64,000 nt of DNA from an uncultured Clostridium sp. (GTDB taxonomy: Bacteria; Bacillota; Clostridia; Clostridiales; Clostridiaceae): contig NZ_CAJURG010000005.1 in NCBI RefSeq assembly GCF_910588715.1, positions 1 to 64,000 on the forward strand, read 5' to 3'. Each line of letters begins with the position of its first letter. Within the stretch, counting starts at the first letter, position 1. The notes under the pieces were generated by a model that worked only from the letters and a program-made list of their open reading frames with translations, ran no database searches and was not told where the DNA came from. Shown piece after piece: positions 43,615 to 52,383 of the stretch. Both the position numbers and the translations under genes were made by a program.

Positions 43615-44127
43615 CTAATTAAAGATTTCACAGTAATCTGTAATATCATTAGCGCCTCTTTCTAATGCACATAATCCTGTTCTAACTAATTCTTTTATTT
43701 CGTATTCTTCTAAGAGCTTTATAAGAGCATTTATTTTACTTTCATCTCCGGTTAATTCAATGGTAAGTGTTTCAGGAGAAACATCAATTATCTTACTTCT
43801 AAATATTTTTGCCACTTCATTTACTGCTGCTCTTTGTTCTGCATCAGCTTTAACCTTAATTAGTACTAACTCTCTATAAACTGAATTTTCAACCTTTAAA
43901 TTTAATACTCTTAAAACATCTTCCAATTTGTTTAATTGTTTTGTAAACTGTTCTAAAACATCTTCATTTCCATTCAACGTAATGGTCATTCTTGAAATTG
44001 TAGGATTTTCTGTTTTACCAACAGTTAAACTATCAATATTAAATCCTCTTCTTGCAAATAATCCTGAAACTCTTGTTAGAACTCCTGAAGAATCTCTAAC
44101 TAAAACAGATAATACATGTCTTTCCAC
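43615..44127 (-). CDS. ilvN: Acetolactate synthase, small regulatory subunit
   Basis: An ACT-domain subunit that mediates valine feedback on IlvB. ACT region HVLSVLVRDSSGVLTRVSGLFARRGFNIDSL (about 1-33), then the C-terminal ALS_ss domain to residue 170. A GTG at 44127 follows GGGGGG by 7 bases; the longest frame begins at TTG 44142 inside that ribosome site and is rejected. The first gene of the operon, next to the attenuator. Confidence 0.93.
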   Translation of the reverse strand: MERHVLSVLVRDSSGVLTRVSGLFARRGFNIDSLTVGKTENPTISRMTITLNGNEDVLEQFTKQLNKLEDVLRVLNLKVENSVYRELVLIKVKADAEQRAAVNEVAKIFRSKIIDVSPETLTIELTGDESKINALIKLLEEYEIKELVRTGLCALERGANDITDYCEIFN

Positions 44128-44200
44128 TTTAATTCCCCCCAATAAAATAATTTACACCTAAATTAATAATCAACTTAACAAAATAATTATAAATTAGGTT

Positions 44201-44242
44201 AAAAAAATCCCACCCTTAATGATAAAATCATAATAGTGGGAT
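44201..44242 (-). terminator. Attenuator terminator before ilvN
   Basis: Minus-strand outer arms ATCCCAC (44236-44242 read down) and GTGGGAT plus an inner TTATGAT/ATCAT-AA pairing, then T7. It stands 75 bases before ilvN within its leader, so it should reduce transcription of the whole operon unless bypassed. Confidence 0.85.
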
Positions 44243-44260
44243 AAAATTACTCTCAATCAC
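44228..44260 (-). CDS. Possible ilv-leu leader peptide (10 codons)
   Basis: After AAAAAGGG, a GTG at 44260 would open MIESNFIPLL and stop at TGA. It carries two Ile codons and ends with consecutive Leu codons CTA and TTA inside the 5' arm of the terminator at 44201-44242. A stalled or translating ribosome would cover that arm and let transcription continue. The ribosome-site spacing is short, so the call is tentative. Confidence 0.38.
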   Translation of the reverse strand: MIESNFIPLL

Positions 44261-44302
44261 AATTCCCTTTTTGAATTTTTTTCCAATTATTCTATTGTTA
44301 TT

Positions 44303-44332
44303 ATCTTACTCTTTAAATTTGTATTCTGTCAA
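44303..44332 (-). promoter_or_regulatory. Promoter of the ilv-leu operon
   Basis: Perfect TTGACA (44327-44332), 18-base spacer and TAAGAT (44303-44308), about 50-60 bases before the attenuator. Confidence 0.72.
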
Positions 44333-44511
44333 TACCGTTTCCTATTTTTGTAAAATTACTTTTTATTTTTCATTTTTCAAAAATTCTTTTTAGTAATTAA
44401 TTAAATTTTTAATTTTATTTTTATTAATTATGTATAATCTTTTTCTTATATAAAAAATATATATTTATTAATAATAAAAAAATTCTTTTATATTATAGTT
44501 ATTTTTTTATA

Positions 44512-44549
44512 AAAAAAGTTAATGCTTCTATCGAAACATTAACTTTTTT
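44512..44549 (-). terminator. Terminator of glmM
   Basis: Thirteen-base arms AAAAAAGTTAATG and complement around an imperfect loop; T run on the minus strand just after glmM. Confidence 0.85.
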
Positions 44550-44555
44550 AATATA

Positions 44556-45899
44556 TTAAATTTTGCTTAATATTAAATTAACTAAACTGTTTGCCATTTC
44601 ATTTATTTCTTCTTGATTTTCACCTTCAAGCATAACTCTTACTAATGGTTCAGTTCCTGATGGTCTTATAAGAACTCTACCTACTCCATTAAGCTTTGCT
44701 TCTACAGCATTTATAGCTTCTATTATTTCTGCATCTTCTAAATAAATATTTTTCTTTTCATTTGGAACTTTAGCATTAACTAATACTTGTGGTAATTCTT
44801 TCATTATTCCTGCTAATTCGCTAAAAGTTTTATTACTATCTTTAAGTATTGCTGCTACTTGCAGGGCAGTTACTAATCCATCACCAGTTGTATTGTGATC
44901 TAAGAATATTATATGCCCTGATTGTTCTCCACCTAGTATATAATTTTCTTTAAGCATTTCTTCAAGTACATATCTATCTCCTACTTTAGTCTTAACTAAA
45001 TTAATTCCTTCTTTTTTAGCTGCAATATCTAATCCTAAATTACTCATTACTGTTACTACTAAAGTATCATTTTTTAATTTCTTAGCTTCTTTTAAAGCCT
45101 TTGCACAAATAGTTAATAAGAAATCACCATTTATCATATTTCCCTTTTCATCAACAGCTAAACATCTATCAGCATCTCCATCAAAAGCAAATCCAATATG
45201 ACAATTTTTTCTTACAACATAATCCATTAACTCTTCCATATGAGTTGATCCACAATTCTCATTTATGTTATTTCCATCTGGATTGTCATTAATTACATAA
45301 ACTCTAGCACCTAAATCCCTAAATGCTTTAACTGCTGCTTTATATGCAGCACCATTTGCACAATCTAAAGCAACTCTAAGTCCTTTTAAATCTGTTTTAA
45401 TTGTACTCTTAGCATAATCTATATATTCTCTTAATGCACTTTCTTCAGTGTATGATCTTCCAACAGCTCCTCCAACAGGACTTGGAACACCTTCAAAATT
45501 ATTTTCTATAACAGCTTGTATTTGGTCTTCTAATTCATCAGATAATTTATATCCCTTTCCATCAAAAAATTTAATTCCATTATATTCAACTGGATTATGT
45601 GATGCTGAAATCATAACTCCTGCATCTGCATTATATTCTCTTGTTAAATGTGCTACTGCTGGTGTTGGAACTACACCTAAAATTACAGCTTCAGCTCCAA
45701 CTGAAAGAATACCAGCAACTAAAGCTGACTCAAGCATATCTCCTGATATTCTAGTATCTTTAGCAACTAATATTTTCGGTTTATGTGTCCCTTCTGTTAA
45801 TACAAAAGCACCAGCTCTTCCTAAGCTATACGCTAATTCTGCTGTTAATTCTGTGTTAGCTATACCTCTTACTCCATCTGTTCCAAACATTCTACTCAT
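44556..45899 (-). CDS. glmM: Phosphoglucosamine mutase
   Basis: Interconverts glucosamine 6- and 1-phosphate for UDP-GlcNAc and peptidoglycan. N-terminal FGTDGVRGIAN, the catalytic serine loop MISASHNPVEYNGIKFF, metal loop AFDGDADRC, and phosphate-binding RPSGTEPLVRVM; about 447 residues. ATG at 45899 (MSRMFGTDG) follows GAGG; the longer frame includes the ribosome site. It belongs to the cdaA-cdaR neighbourhood, separated here by buk, ptb and an FAD dehydrogenase. GlmM is known to bind and inhibit CdaA in other Firmicutes. Confidence 0.96.
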   Translation of the reverse strand: MSRMFGTDGVRGIANTELTAELAYSLGRAGAFVLTEGTHKPKILVAKDTRISGDMLESALVAGILSVGAEAVILGVVPTPAVAHLTREYNADAGVMISASHNPVEYNGIKFFDGKGYKLSDELEDQIQAVIENNFEGVPSPVGGAVGRSYTEESALREYIDYAKSTIKTDLKGLRVALDCANGAAYKAAVKAFRDLGARVYVINDNPDGNNINENCGSTHMEELMDYVVRKNCHIGFAFDGDADRCLAVDEKGNMINGDFLLTICAKALKEAKKLKNDTLVVTVMSNLGLDIAAKKEGINLVKTKVGDRYVLEEMLKENYILGGEQSGHIIFLDHNTTGDGLVTALQVAAILKDSNKTFSELAGIMKELPQVLVNAKVPNEKKNIYLEDAEIIEAINAVEAKLNGVGRVLIRPSGTEPLVRVMLEGENQEEINEMANSLVNLILSKI

Positions 45900-46098
45900 A
45901 TATAAATACCTCACTCATTTATTTCATATTAACACTTATAGTATATATTCTATTCCGTTTTTTTACAATGATTAGACTATTTATTTATCACAATCTAATA
46001 TATTATGTATTTTAAATTTAAATTATTATATACTTTTTAGTTTAATTATAATTTTAACTTTATAAAAAGTTATTAATTTTATATATAAAAAGTAAAAA

Positions 46099-46117
46099 AG
46101 GTACGTAAAACGTACCT
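46099..46117 (-). terminator. Terminator of ptb-buk
   Basis: Perfect 8-base arms AGGTACGT/ACGTACCT with a 3-base loop; T6 follows on the minus strand. Confidence 0.85.
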
Positions 46118-46137
46118 AAAAAATTTATTTTTTATTT

Positions 46138-47205
46138 TTAATATTCTTTAATATCTTCTTCTCCATTAAGAACTCTAATAGCTCCTTGGGCTAATGCTAA
46201 TAACTCGTCTTCTCCAGGATAAACAGTTACATCACTAATCCACTTAACTTTTTCTTTAATTGCTTTAACAACAACAGGTGAATATGCTATTCCACCAGTT
46301 AAAATTATTTGATTTACTTTTCCATTAAGAACAGTAGACATTTCACCAATTGCTTTTGATACTTGATAAATAAATACATCAAAAACTAATGAAGCAAATT
46401 CATTTCCTTCTTCACTTAATCTTAAAACTTCTCTAGCATCATTAGTATTAAGGTATGCAACATAACCACCTCTACCAACTATTTTATTATATATTTCTGC
46501 TTGAGTATACTTTCCACTAAAACATAACTTAACTAAATCTCCAACTGGAACTGACCCTGATCTTTCTGGTGAAAAAGGTCCATCTCCGTCTAATGTATTA
46601 TTTACATCAACTACTAATCCTTTTTTATGAGCTGCAACAGATACACCTCCACCCATATGAACTACAACTAAATTTAAATCTTCATATTTTTTTCTTTTTT
46701 CCTTTGCATATCTTTTAGCAACTGCTTTTTGGTTTAATGCATGAAAAATACTTCTTCTTGGTAGCTCAGGAATACCTGAAATTCTAGCTACTTCTTGTAA
46801 TTCGTCTACAACAACAGGATCAACTATAAATGATCTTACCCCAATTTCATCTGCAATTTCCCTTGCTAATATTCCCCCTAAATTAGAAGCATGTTGACCA
46901 GAAACTCCAACTTTTAAATCATCTAATAAATCATTAGTAACTTCATAAGTTCCTCCTGGAATAGGTCTAAGCATTCCTCCCCTTCCTACTACTGCATTTA
47001 ATGAATTTAAATCTATATTATTTTTTTTCAAAATATCAATTATAACGTCTTTTCTAAATTTTTTTTGGTCATAAATGCTGTTATATTTTGAAATTTCATC
47101 AGATGAATGCCTTAATGTTTCTACTAAAATTTCTTTTTCATCTAAATATACACCTATCTTAGTAGATGTTGATCCTGGATTTATTATCAATAATTTATAT
47201 GCCAT
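46138..47205 (-). CDS. buk: Butyrate kinase
   Basis: Makes butyrate and ATP from butyryl phosphate, the last step of butyrate fermentation by the Ptb-Buk route. An acetokinase-family fold: LIINPGSTSTKIG (phosphate 1), VVGRGGMLRPIPGG, VVVHMGGGVSVAAHKKG and ILTGGIAYS; about 355 residues. ATG at 47205 (MAYKLLIINPGS) is chosen; TTG at 47214 is too near AGGAGG. It follows ptb by 20 bases and is surely co-transcribed. Confidence 0.96.
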   Translation of the reverse strand: MAYKLLIINPGSTSTKIGVYLDEKEILVETLRHSSDEISKYNSIYDQKKFRKDVIIDILKKNNIDLNSLNAVVGRGGMLRPIPGGTYEVTNDLLDDLKVGVSGQHASNLGGILAREIADEIGVRSFIVDPVVVDELQEVARISGIPELPRRSIFHALNQKAVAKRYAKEKRKKYEDLNLVVVHMGGGVSVAAHKKGLVVDVNNTLDGDGPFSPERSGSVPVGDLVKLCFSGKYTQAEIYNKIVGRGGYVAYLNTNDAREVLRLSEEGNEFASLVFDVFIYQVSKAIGEMSTVLNGKVNQIILTGGIAYSPVVVKAIKEKVKWISDVTVYPGEDELLALAQGAIRVLNGEEDIKEY

Positions 47206-47225
47206 ACTTCTCAATACCTCCTATA

Positions 47226-48134
47226 TTATTTTCTATTTTCTGAAACTAAAGCTGCTAATGCTATAGAATTTACTTTTGTTTCAAAACTATCAGCTCTTGA
47301 TGTTAAAATTACAGGAGCTGATGTACCAACTAATATCCCTCCATTTCTTGTTTCTGCTGTGTAAGTTAAAGACTTATACATAACATTTGCAACATCTATA
47401 TTAGGAAGTAATAATATATCAGCCTTACCTGCTACTTTACCAGTAACACCTTTATGATGTGCTGCTTCTTCTGATATTGCATTATCTAAAGCTAAAGGGC
47501 CATCAACTATACATCCTTTAATTTGACCTCTATCGCTCATTTTAGATAATAAAGCTGCATCTACTGTTGCTGGCATATCAGTATTTACTATTTCGACTGC
47601 ACAAATTGGAGCAACCTTAGGATTTTTTATTCCACAAGCATTTGCAACCATTACAGAATTATTTATTATTTGAACCTTTTGCTTTAAGTCTGGATAAGTA
47701 TTAAAAGCTGCATCTGTTAATAATATCAATCTATCTATTCCTTTAATTTCAAAAACAGACACATGAGACATTAACTTACCTGTTCTAAGTCCAACTTCTT
47801 TATTTAATACACTTCTTAAAAATGTAGCTGTATCTATTAATCCTTTCATTACCATATCAGCTTCGCCACTAGAAACTAATTGTATTGCTTTTAATGTTGC
47901 CTTTTTAACATCTTCTTCATGAATTATTTCAAAGTCAGTTAAATCCATATCTATTTTAGAAGCTACTTCTTCAATCTTCGATTTATCTCCAACTAAAATA
48001 GCATTAGCTATCCCCCTATCCTTTGCTGCCTTAACTGCTTCTAAAACTGGTTCATCTTGAGCTACTGCTACAGATAATTTTTTTATTTGTGCTACTTTTA
48101 ACTTTGAAAATAAATCATCAAAATTTTTACTCAT
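47226..48134 (-). CDS. ptb: Phosphate butyryltransferase
   Basis: Forms butyryl phosphate from butyryl-CoA and phosphate. The 302 residues match the phosphotransacetylase/phosphotransbutyrylase family with VKGLIDTATFLRSVLNKEVGLRTG, LILLTDAAFNTYPDLKQK and LLLPNIDVANVMYKSLTY. GAGAGG before ATG. Marks the organism as a butyrate former. Confidence 0.95.
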   Translation of the reverse strand: MSKNFDDLFSKLKVAQIKKLSVAVAQDEPVLEAVKAAKDRGIANAILVGDKSKIEEVASKIDMDLTDFEIIHEEDVKKATLKAIQLVSSGEADMVMKGLIDTATFLRSVLNKEVGLRTGKLMSHVSVFEIKGIDRLILLTDAAFNTYPDLKQKVQIINNSVMVANACGIKNPKVAPICAVEIVNTDMPATVDAALLSKMSDRGQIKGCIVDGPLALDNAISEEAAHHKGVTGKVAGKADILLLPNIDVANVMYKSLTYTAETRNGGILVGTSAPVILTSRADSFETKVNSIALAALVSENRK

Positions 48135-48243
48135 AATCCACCTCTCCTATTATACCCATTTATTTTAAAATTATATGGTAATTTCAAATATTTACCATTT
48201 ATATTTTATCAGACTTTCAACTAAAAATCTAAATTTTAAAAAT

Positions 48244-48278
48244 AAAAAATCAGTAATTATAAAAACTACTGATTTTTT
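48244..48278 (-). terminator. Terminator of the FAD-dehydrogenase gene
   Basis: Perfect 12-base arms AAAAAATCAGTA/TACTGATTTTTT with an 11-base loop. Confidence 0.8.
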
Positions 48279-48302
48279 AAACAATTTATAAATTATCTAT
48301 TT

Positions 48303-49901
48303 TTATATTGGTCTATATTTTTCTATTATTCTTTCAGCAACTTTAATTCCATCAACTGCAGCAGATACAATACCTCCTGCAAACCCAGCTCCTTCTCCAC
48401 AAGGATATAAACCACTTAATGATATGCTTTCTAATCTCTCATTTCTAGTTATTTTAACTGGTGCTGATGTTCTTGTTTCTATTCCAGTTAAGACTGCATC
48501 TTCTCTTCCATATCCCTTAATTTTTCTATCAAAATTATTAATTCCATCTTTTATCCCTTCTACTACATAGTAAGGCAAACATTCTCTCATATCAGCAAAT
48601 TCAAATCCAGGTTTATAACTTGGTTTTACCTTTCCTAATTTAGTTGATTTTCTATCATTAACAAAATCCCCTAACAATTGAACTGGAGCTTTATAATCCC
48701 CTCCACCAACTTTATATGCTAAAGCTTCATAATATCTTTGGAATTCCATTCCCCTTAAAACTGAAGTTCCTTCAAAATCTTCTGGACCAACGGTTACAAC
48801 TAATGCTGAATTTGAATTTTCTTCATTTCTTGCATGATAACTCATTCCATTAGAAACTAATCTTTTGTCTTCAGATGCAGCTGCAACAACAACTCCACCT
48901 GGACACATACAGAAAGAATATACACCTCTATTTAAAGCTCTACTTTGATATGTTAAATTATAACTTGCAGCTTGCAATTTAGGATGATTAGCCATTTTTC
49001 CATATTGCCCTACATTTATCATTTCTTGCGGATGTTCAATTCTAACCCCTATTGCAAAAGCCTTTGGCTCCATAAATATTCCAATGCTATTTAACATCTC
49101 ATATGTATCTCTTGAACTATGTCCTAAAGCTAAAACAAGTGCATCACAAGGTATTTCATCTCCATTTACTATTATACTTTTTATTTTTCCTTGATTATTT
49201 TTTATGTATTCTAGTTTAGAAGAAAATCTAACCTCCCCACCTAAAGAAATAATTTGCTTTCTTATATTTTTAACAACATCCTTTAATATATCTGTTCCTA
49301 CATGTGGCTTTGCCTCATATCTAATTTCCTTTGGAGCTCCTGCTTTAACTAACTCTGATAAAACATAATCACACTTTTTATCTTTAATTCTAGTTGTTAA
49401 CTTACCATCTGAAAAGGATCCTGCTCCACCCTCTCCAAATTGGACATTAGATTCTAAATTTAATTCCCCTGTTCTCCAAAATTTATCAACTGTTTCAGTT
49501 CTTTTATCAACATCTTCTCCACGTTCTATAACTAATGGCTTATATCCCTTTTGTGCTAACATTAACGCAGAAAATAATCCCGCCGGACCTAAACCTACAA
49601 CTATTGGTCTATGATTTAATATTTCATTACCTGGCTTAACATCTGGCTCATATTTTGAATTATCTATTTTTACATCATTATCATGAATTCTATTTATTAA
49701 TTTTTCTTCATCTTTATGTTCAAATTCAATAGCGTATGTAAGTTTAATATTGTCCTTATTTCTGGCGTCTATGCTTTCTCTAACTATTTTAAAGTTTTTT
49801 ATTTCATCTACTGAAATTCTTAATTTTTTACTAGCTTTCTTTTTTAATAATTTTATATCATCATCTAATCCAATACTTAAATTATTAATTCTTATAGTCA
49901 T
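48303..49901 (-). CDS. FAD-dependent dehydrogenase of the COG2509 type
   Basis: A flavoprotein of unknown substrate. A small N-terminal domain (about 1-95, ISVDEIKNFKIVRESIDARN) precedes the FAD-binding Rossmann motif VVGLGPAGLFSALMLA (about 101-116), then FGEGGAGSFSDGKLTTRIKD, DALVLALGHSSRDTYEML and CPGGVVVAAASE, and the C-terminal PCGEGAGFAGGIVSAAVDG. This combination is found in conserved, uncharacterised proteins of Firmicutes and Bacteroidetes. It lies between cdaR and ptb but has its own terminator. Confidence 0.85.
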   Translation of the reverse strand: MTIRINNLSIGLDDDIKLLKKKASKKLRISVDEIKNFKIVRESIDARNKDNIKLTYAIEFEHKDEEKLINRIHDNDVKIDNSKYEPDVKPGNEILNHRPIVVGLGPAGLFSALMLAQKGYKPLVIERGEDVDKRTETVDKFWRTGELNLESNVQFGEGGAGSFSDGKLTTRIKDKKCDYVLSELVKAGAPKEIRYEAKPHVGTDILKDVVKNIRKQIISLGGEVRFSSKLEYIKNNQGKIKSIIVNGDEIPCDALVLALGHSSRDTYEMLNSIGIFMEPKAFAIGVRIEHPQEMINVGQYGKMANHPKLQAASYNLTYQSRALNRGVYSFCMCPGGVVVAAASEDKRLVSNGMSYHARNEENSNSALVVTVGPEDFEGTSVLRGMEFQRYYEALAYKVGGGDYKAPVQLLGDFVNDRKSTKLGKVKPSYKPGFEFADMRECLPYYVVEGIKDGINNFDRKIKGYGREDAVLTGIETRTSAPVKITRNERLESISLSGLYPCGEGAGFAGGIVSAAVDGIKVAERIIEKYRPI

Positions 49902-49997
49902 ATAATCACCCTTAATAATATTATTTCTAGTTTTTAATATTGTATCACAAGATTAACGTAGTTAATAGTTAAGCTTATTTATACTCTTATATAAAAA

Positions 49998-50025
49998 AAT
50001 AAAGTTAGCTTTTGCTAACTTTATT
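49998..50025 (-). terminator. Terminator of cdaA-cdaR
   Basis: Perfect 12-base arms AATAAAGTTAGC/GCTAACTTTATT with a 4-base loop; T run on the minus strand. Confidence 0.88.
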
Positions 50026-50031
50026 TTGTAG

Positions 50032-51318
50032 TTATTGTTGATTTTCTTCTTCTTTAATTTCTTCTTTATTTTCTTCATCCTTCACTTGTTCTGAATTTGT
50101 AGGAATATCCTTTGATACAATTAATTTTATTTCACTAACACTATCTATAGTAACATTATCTACACCAATTAAACTTACAGTTGGTGCTTTTAAAAATTCA
50201 CCATCTTCAGTATACTCTGATAAATTTAATTCTGCATTTAAATTAGTTTCTGTAACATTTTTTAAATCCTCTTCAAAACCAGAAACTTTTACAGTCACTT
50301 TATTATTATCTGCAATAATATTTACATTTTCTTGTTGTCCAACCATTGAATAATCAATTTTAAACTCTTTTGTTTGCATTTTTTCCACAACAATATTTAC
50401 TGTTACTATATTTTCCCCATTATTAATTAATATGCCTTCTGGTATTCCTAATGCAACATTAACATTAATAGTATCTTTTATTTGTGAAAGATTTATAGTT
50501 TCTGATCCAATCTCATTAATTGAATTTAAAGTTGATTCAGGTCCTGTTATTCCTATTTCTTTTATATTTGAACTTATAGATTTTAATCTTAGTCCTTGCG
50601 GAAGCTCTCCAGTAGTATTTATTTTAATTGGAACTGTTTTTCCCTCATTTATTTTTATAGTAGCCTCTACCCACTTTTGAGATAAATCAACACCAATAAT
50701 TTCTCTATCTTCATCATCTACAGCTAAGACCACATAATTTTTAATGATTGTTTCAGTTGCATTACTTTCCTCGCCTTGTGCAACAACTTTTGCTACTTTA
50801 TCTACTAAAGATCTTGCACCAGATACAGTTATAGAGTCTGGTGTAAATATAGGTGTTGCTACATAATACCCTGATTTTGAAATTACATCAATTTTAGACT
50901 TTACCTGAACTTCTTTTGCTAAATATTCTTCTGTAATTATTGGTATCGTTAAGCCATTACTATTTTTTATTTTAACCGTGTTAGGAGCACTTTCTATATT
51001 TACAGCAATTTTATTTTCTCCAACCTTTAGTACAAATTCATTTAAATCTACACTTATAATAAAATCACTTTTATCTATATTGAATAGTTCTTGACTACTA
51101 CCTTCTACTTTTAAATTTACATAAAATTCTTGATTAGGGGCTAATGCTAATCCTGCTCCTTTTAAACTATCAATATTTTTAACTTCTACTGGCACTTTAC
51201 TTAATTCATATGATTTTATTGGATTTTCTATATTAGTTACATAAATCCATAATCCTATTGATAATAAAAGACATACTAATTGAACAATTACTTTCTGTTT
51301 ATTTTTCCCGTTATCCAT
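50032..51318 (-). CDS. cdaR: YbbR-domain regulator of diadenylate cyclase (CdaR)
   Basis: An extracytoplasmic regulator of CdaA. One N-terminal membrane helix (about 8-26), then four YbbR repeats of about 80-90 residues with recurring V-x-G-x-x-x-L/V patterns (for instance VKVSGFEEDL), and an acidic Glu/Lys-rich tail. Its start overlaps the cdaA end by 31 bases, implying tight coupling. It should set c-di-AMP output in response to the envelope. Confidence 0.92.
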   Translation of the reverse strand: MDNGKNKQKVIVQLVCLLLSIGLWIYVTNIENPIKSYELSKVPVEVKNIDSLKGAGLALAPNQEFYVNLKVEGSSQELFNIDKSDFIISVDLNEFVLKVGENKIAVNIESAPNTVKIKNSNGLTIPIITEEYLAKEVQVKSKIDVISKSGYYVATPIFTPDSITVSGARSLVDKVAKVVAQGEESNATETIIKNYVVLAVDDEDREIIGVDLSQKWVEATIKINEGKTVPIKINTTGELPQGLRLKSISSNIKEIGITGPESTLNSINEIGSETINLSQIKDTINVNVALGIPEGILINNGENIVTVNIVVEKMQTKEFKIDYSMVGQQENVNIIADNNKVTVKVSGFEEDLKNVTETNLNAELNLSEYTEDGEFLKAPTVSLIGVDNVTIDSVSEIKLIVSKDIPTNSEQVKDEENKEEIKEEENQQ

Positions 51319-52142
51319 GTTTTCACCTTCTTGCCAGCAGTTTTTACATTCTTTTCCTCTCTATGTTCCATTATCTTAAGTAATATTGTTCTTAATTTGT
51401 CTTTATCATAATTTCTTGTTAAACGTCCATTTATCGCTAAAGAAATTATTCCCGTTTCCTCAGATACTATAATAACCAGAGCATCAGATATTTCAGACAA
51501 TCCTATTGCTGCTCTATGTCTAGTTCCTAATTTTTTATTTATTTCTTTATTATTTGTTAAAGGTAAAACACATCCTGATGCTAATATTTTATCTCTTCCT
51601 ATTATTGTTGCACCATCATGAAGCGGAGTGTTTACAACAAATATATTTTCTAAAAGATTAGAGGTTATTTTTGCATCTAATATAGTTCCAGAGGATATTA
51701 TTTCTCCAAGTCCTGTCCCTTGTTCAATTGCAATTAACGCACCAGTTCTTGTTTCTGCTAAATTAGATACTGCGTTTACAATTTCACTAACATAAATATT
51801 TCTCTGTTCTCTATCTTCAAAACCATGCTTATCTTCAAAAGCACTTCTTCCTAAGTGCTCTAATGCTCTTCTTATTTCTGGTTGAAATATTATAACAACA
51901 GATATTATTCCAATAGTTAAAGTTTTACTTAATATAAAATATAACATACTTAAATTTAATATCGAACTAATTGGAATCAAAATTATTATAAATGCTATTC
52001 CTTTTAATAGCTGTTCTGCTCTTGTTTCTTTTATAAGCATATATCCCTTATAAAATATAAACGCTACTACTAATATATCAATAATAGCAATCAAGGACAT
52101 ATTCTTTAGTGAATTCATTATAATAGAAATAAAATTTTGCAT
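51288..52142 (-). CDS. cdaA: Diadenylate cyclase CdaA
   Basis: Makes c-di-AMP from two ATP. Three membrane helices (about 15-35, 45-65, 70-88) precede the DisA_N/DAC domain with DGA (176-178) and RHR (208-210) motifs and LGEIISSGTILDA between. 284 residues. c-di-AMP controls osmolyte and potassium balance and cell-wall homeostasis. cdaR follows in overlap; glmM is nearby, as in other Firmicutes, though not adjacent. Confidence 0.96.
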   Translation of the reverse strand: MQNFISIIMNSLKNMSLIAIIDILVVAFIFYKGYMLIKETRAEQLLKGIAFIIILIPISSILNLSMLYFILSKTLTIGIISVVIIFQPEIRRALEHLGRSAFEDKHGFEDREQRNIYVSEIVNAVSNLAETRTGALIAIEQGTGLGEIISSGTILDAKITSNLLENIFVVNTPLHDGATIIGRDKILASGCVLPLTNNKEINKKLGTRHRAAIGLSEISDALVIIVSEETGIISLAINGRLTRNYDKDKLRTILLKIMEHREEKNVKTAGKKVKTWITGKINRK

Positions 52143-52172
52143 TTAATCCACCACCATAAATTTTCTAATTAA

Positions 52173-52201
52173 ATTATACACCATTCTCATAATTGTTAAA
52201 A
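52173..52201 (-). promoter_or_regulatory. Likely promoter of cdaA-cdaR
   Basis: TTTTAA (52196-52201), 17-base spacer, perfect TATAAT (52173-52178) on the minus strand, about 30 bases before the cdaA ATG. The -35 element is weak. Confidence 0.5.
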
Positions 52202-52383
52202 TATTATAATTCCATTTTATTTTTCTACTTCTTTTATGTTTCTCATCCTTATATTTCACTAATTCTTTTATTTATATATAAATTTATTTAAGTATATTTC
52301 ATTTTCTTCAACAATATAAATTATATAGAAAGTTTTTTCATAATATTTAATATTGTAAATTAATTTTAAGGATGTGAGAATAA

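Noticed and set aside
44360..44395. CodY-box-like sequence AATTTTTGAAAAATG upstream of the ilv-leu promoter
   Set aside because: It differs from the AATTTTCWGAAAATT consensus at about four positions including the centre, which is common by chance in such AT-rich DNA.
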